From Apus apus (lineage: Eukaryota > Chordata > Aves > Apodiformes > Apodidae), in contig NC_067283.1 of NCBI RefSeq assembly GCF_020740795.1, positions 58,931,966 to 58,995,965 on the forward strand: a stretch of DNA of 64,000 nt, given 5' to 3'. The translations under genes were made by a program, and so were the position numbers. Shown one piece after another: positions 24,301 to 37,594 of the stretch (position 1 is the first letter of the stretch; the number at the start of each line of letters is the position of its first letter). The notes under the pieces were generated by a model. That model saw nothing but the letters and a program-made list of their open reading frames with translations. It was not told where the DNA came from and did not search any database.

Positions 24301-25927
24301 AACTGAAATGTTAATTCATCAAACTAGCACAAATCTTACTATGAACTGCTTAAAATCTACAAGCTACTTTGATAAAAGTAGGACTCTAAAGATAGCCTTT
24401 TCTTATTTAAAAATTTGAGTCAGTGATTTTAAGAGCATGTTAGGAATGTATATAGATCAGAATAGTTAACACTTCAAAGAGATCATATGTTGTTGGTTGC
24501 TAATGAGAAAATGGATTTAACTGTTTTGGTTTAAGTTTTCATTCATTGCCTCTGCAGTAGGACTGCTTTTAGTCCTGGTCATAATTTTCACCAGGGGTGG
24601 ACTAACTTTAGCTAAAGATTCATAACAATAGAAAAATCCTTATATCAGATTTTATATTCTTTTAAAATTTGGACTTAATAAGGAAACCTGCAAAAATGCC
24701 TGGTCTAGAAACTTCATACAATGGAAAGGAAAGCTAAGACTTAAACCACATAATTTCCTTGTTTAATTCATTTAATATAGTTCTATATTCTCTTTATAAC
24801 AATCAAAAAAGCTTTTATATTTTAACCTCTGGTTAGAAGCTATCAGATGTACAGTAATGTTCTGAGACAAGGAGTATAGAACAATTGCAACTTTTGTAAT
24901 CATCACATTGTTTCTTGATACAATCCATGTACCTTAATGCAGATGCTTGGTAGCATCACTCTGAGTCCTTTCTCACAGCTTCTGTGAATTTTTTTTCTCA
25001 TAGCCTGAGTTGAAAATTCAGGATTTCTTGTAACTACAATAATTGCTATTTCTACTGCTTTTATATTGAAGGAAATGTTTGTATTAACAGAACAGCTAAA
25101 ATTGTGAATCATAGTGTTAACCTTTAGAAATACATTTGCGTGAGCAGGAATTCAGCTTTGGTTATTAGACAGGTGGTAGAGGTGCCTTTTGCATGTATCT
25201 ACATTTATCTTAGAGGTCAGCTTTACCCATTTCAGTCTTCATTATTTCTATCTTGAACATTTAAATGCATGTATTTGGGAAATTATATGTTTCCCACATA
25301 TGTGGGTTTGTGACAACATAGTTAGTCCACTTTTTTCCCCCCATTCTGAGCTACTTACATCTTAGCAGTACTAAGCTGACTCCTCTGTTTGAGACTTCTT
25401 CATCTCTGTTTTTATTCATGAATACAACTGTACTGCCCTTTCAAAGTTTCTGTTGTGTCTACACATGCATGTTTCCTGCTGAATTTAGCAACAGGTCTAA
25501 AAAGCTTCTTTCCTTGATAATGCTTTGAGGATCTCCATGTAAAATAAACTATAAATATGTCCTATGACCAGTAGGGGTTTGTGTTTATCACTTTGCTTTT
25601 CTAAAACTTTACTGAAAGTGATGAAACCTTTTCAAAGACTGGTCTGATCTTTGCTTCTGTGATGCTATTTGGTATATTATAGAACTGACAGACTTCTTCC
25701 TTTCTTTACAGAAATACTTCACAGTTTAATATAATAAGTTACCTGCAGATGCAGGGAACAAGAATTACTGTGAAACAAAACAGATAACAACATAATAGGA
25801 AAAAAAAATACCACAACAAAACACAACAACAAATGCTGATAATAAGCACTATATGCTTTCATTTGACTGAAACTGCAATTCAGTTTTCTCATGAAGTAGA
25901 ACAGCTTCTTGGCATCAGCAGAAGTAT
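24301..25927. other. Intergenic, nothing recognised
   Basis: 1.6 kb AT-rich DNA without supported features. Confidence 0.5.
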
Positions 25928-25933
25928 GTAAGG

Positions 25934-26683
25934 GTCACAGTTTGACTCAGGATTGGCAACTAAACCAGCAACAATAATACTCTTGATCCCCTCCCCCCTT
26001 CCACCTAGGTAGGGGAAGAGAAAAATTGAGGAGAGAGATTTTCTGGATTGAAAACTGAGACAGGTTTAATTAAACACTAATCATAAAAGAAAATATGTAC
26101 AATTATATACAGAAGTGTTCAGGAATGTGCAAAACCCTATTGCCTACCCCCACCTCCAAGAACTCCTACGTCACTCTCCTTAGCTTTGAGCAGTCCCGAA
26201 ATGCCCTGGACTCCTGCCAGAGACAGCGGCAGAGCAGACAGGAGCTGAGAGGAGAGTTAGGAGGATCACGAATGCACAAGCCTAGGGATCAATGGTAATG
26301 AACAGATGGAGTCCTCCCCAGACAGCACCCATGGACAGAAGAGAAGGGAAGAAGAATCAGGAAGGAAGTTCACTTCTGTTATCTCTGACCTTACACCGAG
26401 TTTATGTAGGTATATGAAATGGAATACTTTGGTCATTTTTGATGTCCATCTAGTCCACTCCTGCCTGTGGGAGGGCTGCAGATATGACTCTTCTGCTCCC
26501 AGTTGCATCTGAGGCTGCAGATTCACTAAGAAGAGCAAAGTGCCTTTTAAGTCCCAGCAATGAAATAAATATTCAAGTGTTATCAGTCCACTAGCTGGAA
26601 AATTTGCTGCTAGTTAAAAGAGAGCTTACTGAAGGAAAAAAAAAATCAGTAAAACTGGCTTAATCCTGGCTTAAACCAGGACA
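25934..26683 (-). mobile_element. LTR family 2, copy C, full-length solo LTR
   Basis: The minus strand starts TGTCCTGGTTTAAGCCAGG and ends AGTCAAACTGTGAC. It is flanked by perfect 6-bp duplications GTAAGG (25928-25933 and 26684-26689), a length typical of ERVK/beta-like insertions. Open frames inside are not genes. Confidence 0.92.
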
Positions 26684-26689
26684 GTAAGG

Positions 26690-27738
26690 ACTAAAATTAC
26701 AATAAAGCAGTAATAATAACTATCTTTCTAAATAATTGAATCAGACCAAAGTTAAATGACTTAACATTATTGATTCTATTCTGCACTTCTAGGGTATAAT
26801 GTTTTCATTAAAGGTGAGGTAGAACTCACCTTTATGTCATAGTCCAAATAATTAGCTCTAGTGAAAGGAGTTATTGGAATAAAGCATATTTGTATTTTCA
26901 AACTTGAAGTGTGAGATAAAAGCCACTTTGAATCAAGAATACATACTTTGTTTGCAGTTTATGGCTCAATAAAACTTTTTATATCAATACAGCCACTTAA
27001 CCAAATACCTGATATAGAATTCAAAAGCTACTCCAGGAATCTTTTGAAAGCTTTAGAAACTTGTACTGTGCTAGTTTATCCATTCCTATGAATTAAGGAA
27101 GATTTTATTACTGATGTAGTGCAAAGACTGTAGTGCAGCTGTCTGCCAAAGAAAGATTACTAGAAAAAATGTGTATATATGTTATTGGGGTATTTTTAAG
27201 TTTCAAGAATAAAGAAAACTCCAGTGGAAATGCAAAGTTTAAATGAAAGATGTTCTATGTGATGAAGACTACTGGAAAGCAGAATTCACTAATGCCTGCA
27301 GAGGTGTGGCCACATAGGATACTCTTGCAGAGCAGTTACGTGATCAGCGCTACCAACAAAGCTTCCTGCCATTAAAGCTTAAGAAAATTAAGACTACCTA
27401 TCTTTAATCCCATTATCTGGATCATTCTTGTAGATACCACCTCTGGGGAACAGAGGAGCAGTGTCTTTTACATAGCAAGATAAATCATTGCTTATAGGGA
27501 ACAGGGCAAGTATTCAAAATTAGTGCCATACACATCAGCATAATAAAAAACTTTCTATCACACATTTTGAGGATTAGTATATGCAGAAGGCTTTATTTAG
27601 CTGGTGAAGTGATCCTAGCCCAATGTCTCCTCAGCATACCATACCATGCCCTCTGCCATACCATCCCCTATCTGGACTCCTGTATAAACCTCTAAGACAC
27701 CAGGGATGAGAGGAACTTGGCGTGTTTTCTTGGGGATA
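26690..27738. other. Intergenic, nothing recognised
   Basis: About 1 kb AT-rich DNA between two solo LTRs of the same family. Confidence 0.5.
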
Positions 27739-28429
27739 TGTCCTGGTTTGAGCCAGGATGAAGTCAATTTTCCTTTTACTGATTTTTTTTTCCTTCAGTG
27801 AGCTTTCTTTTAACTAGCAACAGTGTGTTCTAGCTAGGCTGATAAGACACTGGAATGTTTTTCTAACTGCTGGGTCTTCAAGGTCGCACCTTCACTCTGC
27901 CGGCTCAGACACTATGGGGAGATCTATGACCCCCCTGTAGGAGTCTGAGTTAGACAGACAGCAAAACTGGCCAGAGATATACCATTCCATATATCTATGT
28001 AAGCTCAGAGGAAGGTCAGAGATCACAGAAGACAACTTCCTTTCTTCTTCTTCCTGTCTTTTCCTCTGTCCATGGCCAGCGTCCGGGGAGGACCCCATCC
28101 ATCCATCACTATCAACCCCCAGGCTCGAGTTCTCCTGACCCTCATCACTCTCCGCTTTCTCCAGCAGCAGCTCTGGGATTTCTTGGGACTGTTCCAGCTC
28201 AGGGGAGTGCTGTGGGAGTTGCTGGGGGTGGGGGGAGGCAAGAGGCTTTTGCTCATAGCTGAACATATTTGTATATAATTCTTATATTATTCATTAGTGT
28301 TTAATTAAAGCTGTGTAGTTTAGTTTTCAATCCAGCCAAGTCTCTCTTTTTCTCTCTCTCCTTCCCTACCTGGGTGGGAGGGGGAGGGGACTGAGAGCAT
28401 AGTTGTCGAACCCAAGTCAAACAGCGACA
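27739..28429 (+). mobile_element. LTR family 2, copy D, full-length solo LTR
   Basis: Starts TGTCCTGGTTTGAGCCAGG and ends AAGTCAAACAGCGACA, with an ATTAAA near 28303. Flanks GGATA and GAATA may be a duplication with one mismatch. Closely similar to copy B. Confidence 0.9.
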
Positions 28430-30114
28430 GAATACCTCACTGCTTTCTGCCAGGAAGGTAGGCTTTCTTTGGTGAGCAAAGAAAGTAACATTGAGAACTG
28501 AAAGCATGTGTATGAAAATAGGTGAATCCAGCCATTTCCCCCAACATTCTAGATTCTAACCTGGTTTAACTTTGGTCAGTTTGTTCTCAGTTAGTTAGCC
28601 CTCTAATATCTCATCAGAGACTGGACAAGATGATGTAGCAGGACGCTCCATCTCTCAATATGCCTGCCCCAGTTTCCCTGCTTTTTGTCTCTCAGTTTTG
28701 AAGGCCCAGGCTTGAAGTGGAAAGATTCCCATGAGAAGGGGAAAGGCCTGGCAAGCTCTGAGCTGGTAACAGGCTTGAAAGCTACAAACAGAGGCCAAGT
28801 TGACCGTAACACCAGCTGCTCTCCAGTGTTGAAGAACACAGAGCCCATTCCAGCAACAACTAGGCCTGAAACAGAAATAAAGTAAGATAACAGATCAACA
28901 CGTAAGTTTGCTTGGTGGGAACAGGGCCTTGATTTTCTCTACTATTTTCCTTTTAATCTCCAATAAGATATTTTGCAGGTACAGCTAAATGGTTGAAAGA
29001 CAGCAGACAATCCACTTTGTTCTATGAAAGCTTGGTCCCGTCTTTGATTAGGGGACTTCCTATACACTTTCCCATGAGGTGTACTGGACCTTCTCTTCTC
29101 TAACAGGGATGCCTGCCAAAGACACTAGTTCTCAAGAATTGCAATCCACCCAGGGACACCTTGGTGCAGCTGGACAAGGGTGAGAGATATTAGCTCTTTC
29201 ATTGTCTTTATTAGCAAACTTAGTGTTAAGTAATTTTCGTCATTAGGTTTAAAGATTATTGAACTCTTTAAGACTCATAATTAATGTTCTAATCCTAGTA
29301 AAAACTTGTTAATACATAAGTTGCTAGCATTTAAATGGTTAACATTTATTGTTGGATCTAACTACAAGTAGTAAATTTCATTGTTAAGATACCTTTTGCA
29401 TTCAAACTTCAACTTCTGTTCCAATCTCCCAATCTAAAATTTGATTGTGCTTGTGCCTTCTCGTTTAAGCAACTAGAACCCAAGATTATATGCGATAAAT
29501 CTTGATCTGTGCATATACCTCGTCTGCCATCACATCTCATTCATGACAGATGACCTCCAGAAGTCCCTTCCAACTGAAGTACTTCTCTGATTCTCTATAT
29601 TACACAGATTCAGCAAGGTGTTGGCCATACATAGCTCCCAGTTACACAGAGTAAAATTTGGTTTATTTGAATTAGATGGGTGTAATACTGACACTTTCAG
29701 GATTCAATATGAATGCATCAAAGTTTCAGAACAGCAAGTAATTAAATAGTAAATGCACACAAATAAGAAGGATCAGGTTTTGCAAATAAAAGAATGCAGC
29801 AGCTCTAACAGGAGCAACATTGGATGGTTGCATGTTACAGACTGTTCTGGATGGAGGCATTGCAGGCCTGCCAACTCAACTGTAATGGGTAGAAATACAG
29901 GTTACATGTGGCAGAACTACCCAGTTAACCAATCAGAAGGACCTATTTTGTAAGGCAGAAGTGATATCATTCAGATCTGTAACAGTATCAGATGAAATTC
30001 ACTGAAAGCCTGCTCTCTTCCAGTCTTCACTTTCCATAACTGTTGACCATACTAGGGTGTAATATTGGTAAGAAAACTTGAACCTCAGGTGTGGTTAGGA
30101 TTTCGAAGTGAGTT
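28430..30114. other. Intergenic, with a short CR1 tail at about 29545-29605
   Basis: 29548-29600 reads like a CR1 3' end (GACCTCCAGAAGTCCCTTCC followed by GATTCT). Nothing else recognised. Confidence 0.5.
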
Positions 30115-31165
30115 AGAATCATAGAATCATAGAATATTTTGGGTTGGAAGGGACATCACCTAGTTCCAACCCCCCTGCATGGGCAGGGACAGCTCCCAAT
30201 AGATCAGCTTGCTCAGGGCCCCATCGAACCTGCACTTGAACACTTCCAGGGATGGCACTTCCACAACTTCCCTGGGTAACCTGTTCCAGAATTTCCTCCT
30301 AATGTCTAATCTAAATCTTTTCTCTTGCAGTTTTAATACATTATCCCTTGCACTCTCACTACAAGCCTTTGTAAACGTCCCCTCCCCAGCTTTCCTGTAG
30401 GCCCCTTCAGGTACTGGAAGGCTGCTGCAAGGTCTTCCCAGAGCCTTCTCTTCTTCAGGCTGAACAGCCCCAATTATGTCAGCCTATCTTCATAGCAGAG
30501 GTGCTCCAGCCCTCTGATCATCTTCACAGCCCTCCTTTGGACTTCCTCCATGAGCTTCATGTCCTTCTTAATGCTGAGGGCTTCAGAACTGCACACAGTA
30601 CTCCAGGCGGGGTCTCACAAGAGCAGAGTAGAGGTGCAGAATCCCGTTCTTTGACCTGCTGGCCATGCTTCTTCTGATACAGCCCAGGACACAGTTGGCT
30701 TTCTGAGCTGCAAGCACACACTGCCGTCTCATGTTGACCTCATCCACCATCACCTCAAATCCTTCTCCTCCTGACTGTTTTTGATCCATTCTCCCCCCAA
30801 TCTGTATTTGTGCATGGAATTGCCTCAACTCAGGTGCAAGAACCTTGCACTTGGTCTTGCTGAACTTCATGTAATTTGCACGAACCCTTTTCTCAAGCCT
30901 GCCAAGGTTCCTCTGGATGACATATTTCCCCTGCAGTGTGTGCTCAGACCTCACCACACACAGTTAGTTGTCTTCTGCAAACTTGCTGAGGGTGCACTCG
31001 ATGCCACTGTCCATGTCACTGACGAAGACGTTAAACAGCAATGGTTTGAGTACCAACCCTTGGGGAACACCACTTGTCACTGGTCTCCATCTGGACATCG
31101 AGCCATTGATCATAACTCTTTGAGTGCAAGTATCCAGCTAGTTTCTTACCCATCCATTGAATATG
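30115..31165 (-). mobile_element. CR1 fragment, 3' third of ORF2 and tail
   Basis: The 3' octamer tail is at 30115-30140 (ATAGAATCATAGAAT). Going up in coordinate come CR1 C-terminal coding blocks, then a degenerate reverse-transcriptase box near 30970 (KFAED) and an upstream block at 31080-31150. Confidence 0.95.
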
Positions 31166-34100
31166 TATCATCCCAGTTTTAATAGCAGGATGTTGTATGC
31201 AGCATGATTAGAAGGTTGAAAACTCCTTAGGCATACATATTTTTAACTCTAGTCAAAATGCCATTTTTGACTGAGCTTCACTTTATGTCTTGGTTTGAAC
31301 GTGAAACCCAGTTTGTAACAGGTCTGAAACAAAATCTTCACCATCCTCTAGTAAAGCACAGTGTCCTGTGGGAGGATTTCAGTCTTACATGCTAATACTA
31401 TTACACACAAACAATGGTAGAAGACTGTCTTCTGACATTCGCTGATAGGTATGATGACATATGATGACTGCAATAGTCATTTTTATGTATCACAGCAGAT
31501 GCTGATACAAAGTAATACCAGTAGAAAAAAATATATCTATAAATTATAGACCTTCACTGCTCCAAAATATGTTGAGGCAAATGTGATTACCATGCAAAAA
31601 TGCACTCCAATTCATAAATAAAACAACATGTCAAACAAAGCAAAATTATGATCACGCAAAATTATGATCACACAAAATTATGCAGTGACTTTGCTGATGC
31701 TGTGTGCCCCAACACCAAACTTCTTTGACTTTCACTGTGGTGTGTATATTATAGTTTCCAAAAAAACACTCTCTTCTCTTTGAGTTGAGAAGTGTCAGAT
31801 GCAATGATAAAATCAGTGTTTAAATGCTACTCCACATTTCTGCTTCATGAGTCTTTCTCTGCCTCTAGATGTGTGAGGTACAAAGCTCAGAGATAAGAAG
31901 CTTTGGGTTGCCTCTTGGAGTGTGAGGAGAACCTGAAGCAGATGTGAAGGGGAAAGAATATAAAAGCATTTTATGGTGTGTTCAGCCCACCAACACCATT
32001 TTCAAAAAAGTGAAAATACAGCTGGGATCTGAAATTTAGTAATAATCTCACTGCTATTACCAGGGATTAGAGCTCATGTGGAATATTTTCTAAAAAGTCT
32101 TGGACAATTCACCCTTATCTTGTTTGGATATACTGTGCTGACCACAACTTTGTATCTGTTTGTGTTTCTAAGCAGCAGACAGCACTGAATTCTATCATCT
32201 GCTGTGTGCCAGTTGCATTGTGCACAACATTTTGCAAAAGCCTGTGATCTATTTCAGTGTGATGTACTTCTTGGCTCATTAAACTAAGAAGCCATTACAT
32301 TTGACTTCTCAGAATCTTTACCAATAGCCTTCAATACTGATTTTTTAATTTAGTTTTTCCAACAAAAGTGGCTATTTATGGCTTCTGTATGTTTTGTGTA
32401 TCAACAAAGGTGACAAAGAATGACAAACAACACCGTTGACTTAATGAATTATTAGGTAAGTAGCTATTGCGAGTGCACACACCACAAAAACAGTTCTAAT
32501 TTTGCCATTGCAGCAAAATTTATTTGCTAGAATATGGTTCAGTGATCTGCACTATCTTCTTGAATCCCTTCAAATACAGACTTAGAAAATAATGTTTATT
32601 GAAGTCCCTTAAATAGTTAACTCCATTAAACTATAAATAAATCTAGAATACGTTATTTTTTCACCCCATGCCTCTGATCTATTGCAGAAAGCAACATCAG
32701 GTACGGAAACATCCTAAGAGCAGGATGACAGCAGATACAGCAATTTTCACTGACATCATAGACCTTTCAAGACAAGACATCTAAGATTAGGTTTCCCTGG
32801 TTTCTGTTTAAGAAATCAAATTGGCTGGCACTAGTGAGCTCCAAATCTTCAAAAAGCTTTGCATGGTAAAAAAAAAAATAAAAAAAAATCAAAAGATCTC
32901 TTGATTCTTTGCATCAAAAGACTGATAATATAATGAGATGCTATATATTATCACATATGTAAAGTTTAAATTGTAGTGTTATTATAATGACAACTTCTCT
33001 TTACATATGTTGACAAAATATGGACCCTTCTGTTCTAAGGGTGGCAATATTGGCCTATAAAGTCAATGTGAATTCTGTCATTGACTAAGATGGGGCTGGA
33101 ACTATATAAAAAGTGTTATAGTTGTCAGAGAGAGACTCAGGTCTATATCTTCTGTTGTTACTTTTAGCTACTTTTAGCTATTTGTATTTTCTAAAGGAAA
33201 TTAATAATCAGCAGCACACTATTGTGTTTCTTAACTTTGATTGGGGAGCAGAATTAAAAACTTCTCAGAATTCTTGTATGGAAGGTGTTGTCATATACTA
33301 AAAAAAAAGATTCTCCAAATCACTTGCCAAAGCAGTGTGATTCCACCAAAGTGATAGAGTTTATTGCCAAACTTCTCATAATATACTATTAAAATGTTTC
33401 AATAAAGACGCATTAGCAGAACAACCTGACTGGTTTAAAATTATATGCAGTAAGTTGACACCTTTTGGAAAGTACACATTGGAATTTCCAAACAATAATA
33501 CTCCAAAGAGTAACAATTTAAGGCACATGATGATTTTGCAACCTTTATTACATAAATATCTGGCTATACTATGTATTTGTAGAACCTAATTTTGTATATT
33601 TCAATATCTAGCTTCACAACTTAGAGAGACAGAATTCATCTGAATGCAGGCAACACTTCTTTTTTTAGCATTGCTAGGTCATTATGCAGCATAATATACA
33701 TTATTAAAAAGAGCCTTATCACCTAAACATTATTAAAAAGAGCAACATCAAAAGTTTCTCCATTTCATTTTTTTACAAGGTAGGCCATGGTTATTTGTTC
33801 ATTAAACAACAACTATGGAATTCCCAACTTGTCTTTCTTTGACAGAACACATCACAAAAAAATTCGAAGACAGTGTTTTCATCTAGTGAAGCTCAGCAAG
33901 AACTGAATTGGCTTCACCAGAGGTGAACTGATCAGCCAACTGATCATTCCCATCTAATTCACACAGTAAAAAAGAAACTGATACATGCATCCAGATCCTC
34001 AGCAGCTCTAAATCTGTGTTTCTGTGGTGGAAATTAGTGATGCTTGACTGATTAAAGTGTGGTAAAGATGCAACCAAACACTTGCACCTACAGAAAATCT

Positions 34101-34799
34101 AATAAAATGCAAAGTACATCTAAAAAGTATGGGAAAAGTGGGGCAGATAATGAAGTCTTACAAGCTGGTTTTTGTGTATGCCCTGGTAGACACTGGGAGG
34201 AATTGCCTTGTGAAAAAACATAATCCATTATATTTTGGCTAAGTGTATGTTCTCAATATAAAACCTCAGGACGTGAGGTTATTTTTGGTCACATTTCAAA
34301 CTGAGAAACTATGCCAAACAAAACCTTTCTGTAGAGGCAATTTTACTAGAAAAGATCTTCCAGAGGCATAAGAGCTTCAGAAATTGCAGGGAAAGGTCTC
34401 TTGCTGTCAGAATTGTTAATTTTATCCTTAGCTTGTTTAACTATGGTGACACAACATATAGACAATGTCTAAGGTTTTTGAAGGTAAACAGAGAGTTAAA
34501 CCCTTTGTATATGGTGTCTTTCCATTTATTCTGTTGTTAAAAATGACATAATGCTCCTCTTTGTTTTGCAAAATCTTCTTTAGCCTACAGCCCTCTCAAA
34601 AGCATACCAGATCCTGTTGAATTTTCACAGAGACTGCTGAAAATGTAAACACTGTGGTGTCTGTTGATCCTCTCATTTAGCATAAAAGCATACAAGAATA
34701 TTAAAACTTTATAGTCTGTGATTTTCAAAAATGCAACTCCTGTGTGTGCAATGCTTAGCTGGTGAAAAGTCCCTTCTACTGATGACAATTTACAAATGT
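31166..34799. other. Intergenic, nothing recognised apart from a 16-bp tandem at 31640-31682
   Basis: 31640-31682 is GCAAAATTATGATCAC twice plus a partial third unit. The rest is AT-rich unique-looking DNA. Confidence 0.5.
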
Positions 34800-35180
34800 T
34801 TTATTGAGGTAGCCTGTACACAAATATATTAGAAAACTCTAACAAAACATGCAGAAAACAGTCCACAGTATGGTACATCTTCCAACTGCAACACTGCAAT
34901 GACCTCTGTACAATAGCAGTAAGAAATTAAAGTTTTATTTCAAAGTCAACATGTGATGAGCATCTTGCTGAATTTAGTGTTGCTACTTCAACATTATGCT
35001 ATGAGACTGGAGGTTAGATTTTGGCACATTGCACTTTACCTGTCCTAATAGTTGGGATCAGTCATGGTCATGTTATATATCTATGCCAGTTACTAAAATA
35101 CTTGCTCCAATTATAATACCTGGAATAGCATTAATGTGCTCTATTTCACCAAAATAGTAGGTGCACATGCACGCAGTTCA

Positions 35181-35216
<36 letters not shown>

Positions 35217-37040
35217 TACTTACATTATTGAATTATAAAATTAACATTCCTACTGGTGACAGCCTTATGTTTCATGACCCTTATTACAAGACTAGCTCTG
35301 AGTGATGAAGCTTTCCAACTGGGGAGACTGATTAGAATCAGTGCCCAAGATGACTACAAACAGGCAGCTGCTTGCGCGTTCATAGCAAAAGAACCAGTAC
35401 TCTGAATCTTGTCTCTAAAGGCATATGTTATGTGTCTATGTAGGTTTGTATATGACATTTGCCATCATATTTCTGCAATTTGCACTAGCCGAATAGGCAG
35501 TTTTAGCAAAGAGGACAAAGAAAGGATAATTTTCACACATTGGTTTTGGGTGTCTGGGTAAATCTCAAATTTGACATCTGACACAGAATCACCAAGAACC
35601 TCTTCAAAGTCTTCGTAGGTAGAGTGAAGCGATCACTAATTCCTACAGATAAAGTAAAATTTACCAAATAAAGCCTCTGTTGGATTCATTCCTAAGCAAC
35701 TGAGATATCCCCTTGAAGGTCTTTGCTCATTTACATTGCCAATTTATGGAAACTTTGTAATGTATACCACTGGTCTAGGCATTCCTGCTTTAGCAGGAGA
35801 ATCAGACTAGGTGGTCTCTAGAGGTTCCTTCCAACTCCAATGATTTTCACTTGTTTAGACTTTATCAGAGTTGATCTTCCCTAATGTCTCCAGCTGTCTT
35901 CAAGGTAAAGTATATCAGATTCATAAGCAATAGGTGTCTAGTGCAATTTTAACTATCATTTAGAAGAAAACACAGCGGGGGGGGTTGAAATAAAGGAAGT
36001 TCCTAACACGAACAGGTGTATACATACACAGTAGCCAAGCTACCTCTGTACAGTACTTTGAACCATCAATGTCCTGAGTCACTGTGGCACTTAAACCATA
36101 TGGCAAAACACAGGATAGCATCTGAGACACCATTTTCCTAATCATATATTGAAAGTGATATATAAATTAACAAGGCAATCTAACACAGTATTTGGAAGAT
36201 ATTTTCCAAACCAGCAGTAAAAATGCCAAATATTTACAGTTCTGTCTAAGTGAGGCTATTTAAAATAGAGCAGCTTAATTAAGAACATGCAATAAGTTGC
36301 TTGTGACCACACAAACTACAATTCTGAGCTAATTCTGCATGTTCTTTCATTCCAGTGCTACTGAGTAGGATAAATGAAGGTTAAGAAAGGAAATGGCCTT
36401 CCTGGAGTCCTTGATCAAATTTCAAGGTGGCAGGACTTCCCTCTCCCTGGGAAGTTCTCCACCAGGGTAAATATCCCACAATTACTCAGTGACACAAATA
36501 TTCAAGAGTGGGAAAATATTTTTTCTTTAGCTTGCACTTATAAAAGGCACTGATCAATTTCTATCAGAGTAGACTTAACAAGCAAGAGGGTAACCATTGG
36601 TTTCTCCTCCATTAATTTCATACATCATAAATATTGAATTCCATTATTGAAGCATCCAAATGCAGCCTATTTCATTAAGCCTTTTTATGGCATAGTTGCA
36701 TAATAAACCATTTCCATGTAAAATAAGGATTTACCACATGAAAAGATTCTTGGTTTAGCCCTCCAAAATAATATTGATTTTTTGTAACAGTCTACATGAA
36801 GAAATAGCAAGGAGGCATATTTACCCTTCATTATGCACCTTTTCATTATAAATGAGAACTTTAAAAATGTAAGTGCAGCATAAAAGATCCAGTGTTTCTA
36901 ACATCATGGGACTCCACTCCCTTTCCATCTGAAATCACTTTAGAGCAGATCCCATGAACCAATAAGTTGCTGTCTATTTTTACAGAAGCCCTTTGTTCAA
37001 GTTATTCTCTCTCATCTTCTGCTTTCAAGTAAGTCCTGGC
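34800..37040. other. Possible 3' UTR of the 37 kb exon; poly(A) run and CR1 tail
   Basis: No coding frame. 35181-35213 is an almost pure A run of about 33 bases. 35775-35850 is a CR1 3' end on the plus strand (CAGACTAGGTGGTCTCTAGA, TTCCTTCCAACTCC). If the exon at 37041 is real, its 3' UTR runs leftwards into this stretch. Confidence 0.4.
34934..34939 (-). promoter_or_regulatory. Possible poly(A) signal for the 37041-37594 exon
   Basis: An AATAAA on the minus strand about 2.1 kb after the TGA; another lies at 34800-34805. I saw none closer. Weak support. Confidence 0.2.
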
Positions 37041-37594
37041 TCACAACTGTGTTTCCTCTTGTTCCAAAGAATGTGGAGGGACATGGCAAGATGCTGGAAG
37101 AGATGCTAGCTTCTGAAGCTTAGGGTGTTGCAAAGGTTTTGGCCTGTGAAAAGAACGTCGGCTTTGCACACGTCTGGCTGCAGCAGATCTGTAATTTCCT
37201 TGTACATCAAGCAACATTTTCTTCTCTTGGGGGTCTTCCATATAAGAGTCTTCCAGTCCTTCAAATATACGTAGAGAATTCTCTTTTTGTGAATTCTCTG
37301 ACTTGTAGCTTACTTCAGAACAATAGCCTGAGTTTACTATCTCTTTATTCTTCGCATCTATATCTGCTTCCCAGAAGAGATCAGGTACATTAGGGTCATA
37401 GGAAGCTATATACTCAGAGATATTAGAAAGAGATACACTTCCTTTGTTTTCCAATGAAGAATAGTTTTGCGTCCACGGCATTTGAAGACAAGATGGGAAG
37501 AAGTGGAGTGGAGTTACTGAAATACCTTGATTTTGGTTTAGCTGGTCATCTGAGGAGGAGTATTCTGTCATTTCAACATCATGGTCCATATCAC
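37041..37594 (-). CDS. Exon-like open frame: possible alternative last exon of SLC9A3, ends in ETQL
   Basis: An acceptor (pyrimidine-rich, CTCCCTAG) precedes 37594 and the frame stays open for 184 codons to TGA at 37041-37043 in AT-rich DNA. The exon enters in phase 1, exactly the phase left by the SLC9A3 exon ending at 41109 (first base of a Gly codon). The predicted tail begins (G)DMDHDVEMTEYSSSDDQ, is acidic and Ser-rich, then becomes basic (SAAARRVQSRRSFHRPKPLQ) and ends EQEETQL. TQL fits a class I PDZ ligand (Thr at -2, Leu at 0), as does the canonical STHM. I do not recognise the sequence from any family. It could instead be the last exon of another minus-strand gene, but I saw no companion exons between 37.6 and 39.7 kb. 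Coding status is well supported; membership of SLC9A3 is inference. Confidence 0.55.

Noticed and set aside
34585..34788. Possible upstream gene on the minus strand
   Set aside because: Short open frame without splice context, conserved motif or exon partners.
35181..35213. Poly(A) run as the tail of a processed pseudogene
   Set aside because: No coding remnant or target duplication could be found next to it; it may be a simple repeat or the end of an unrecognised element.
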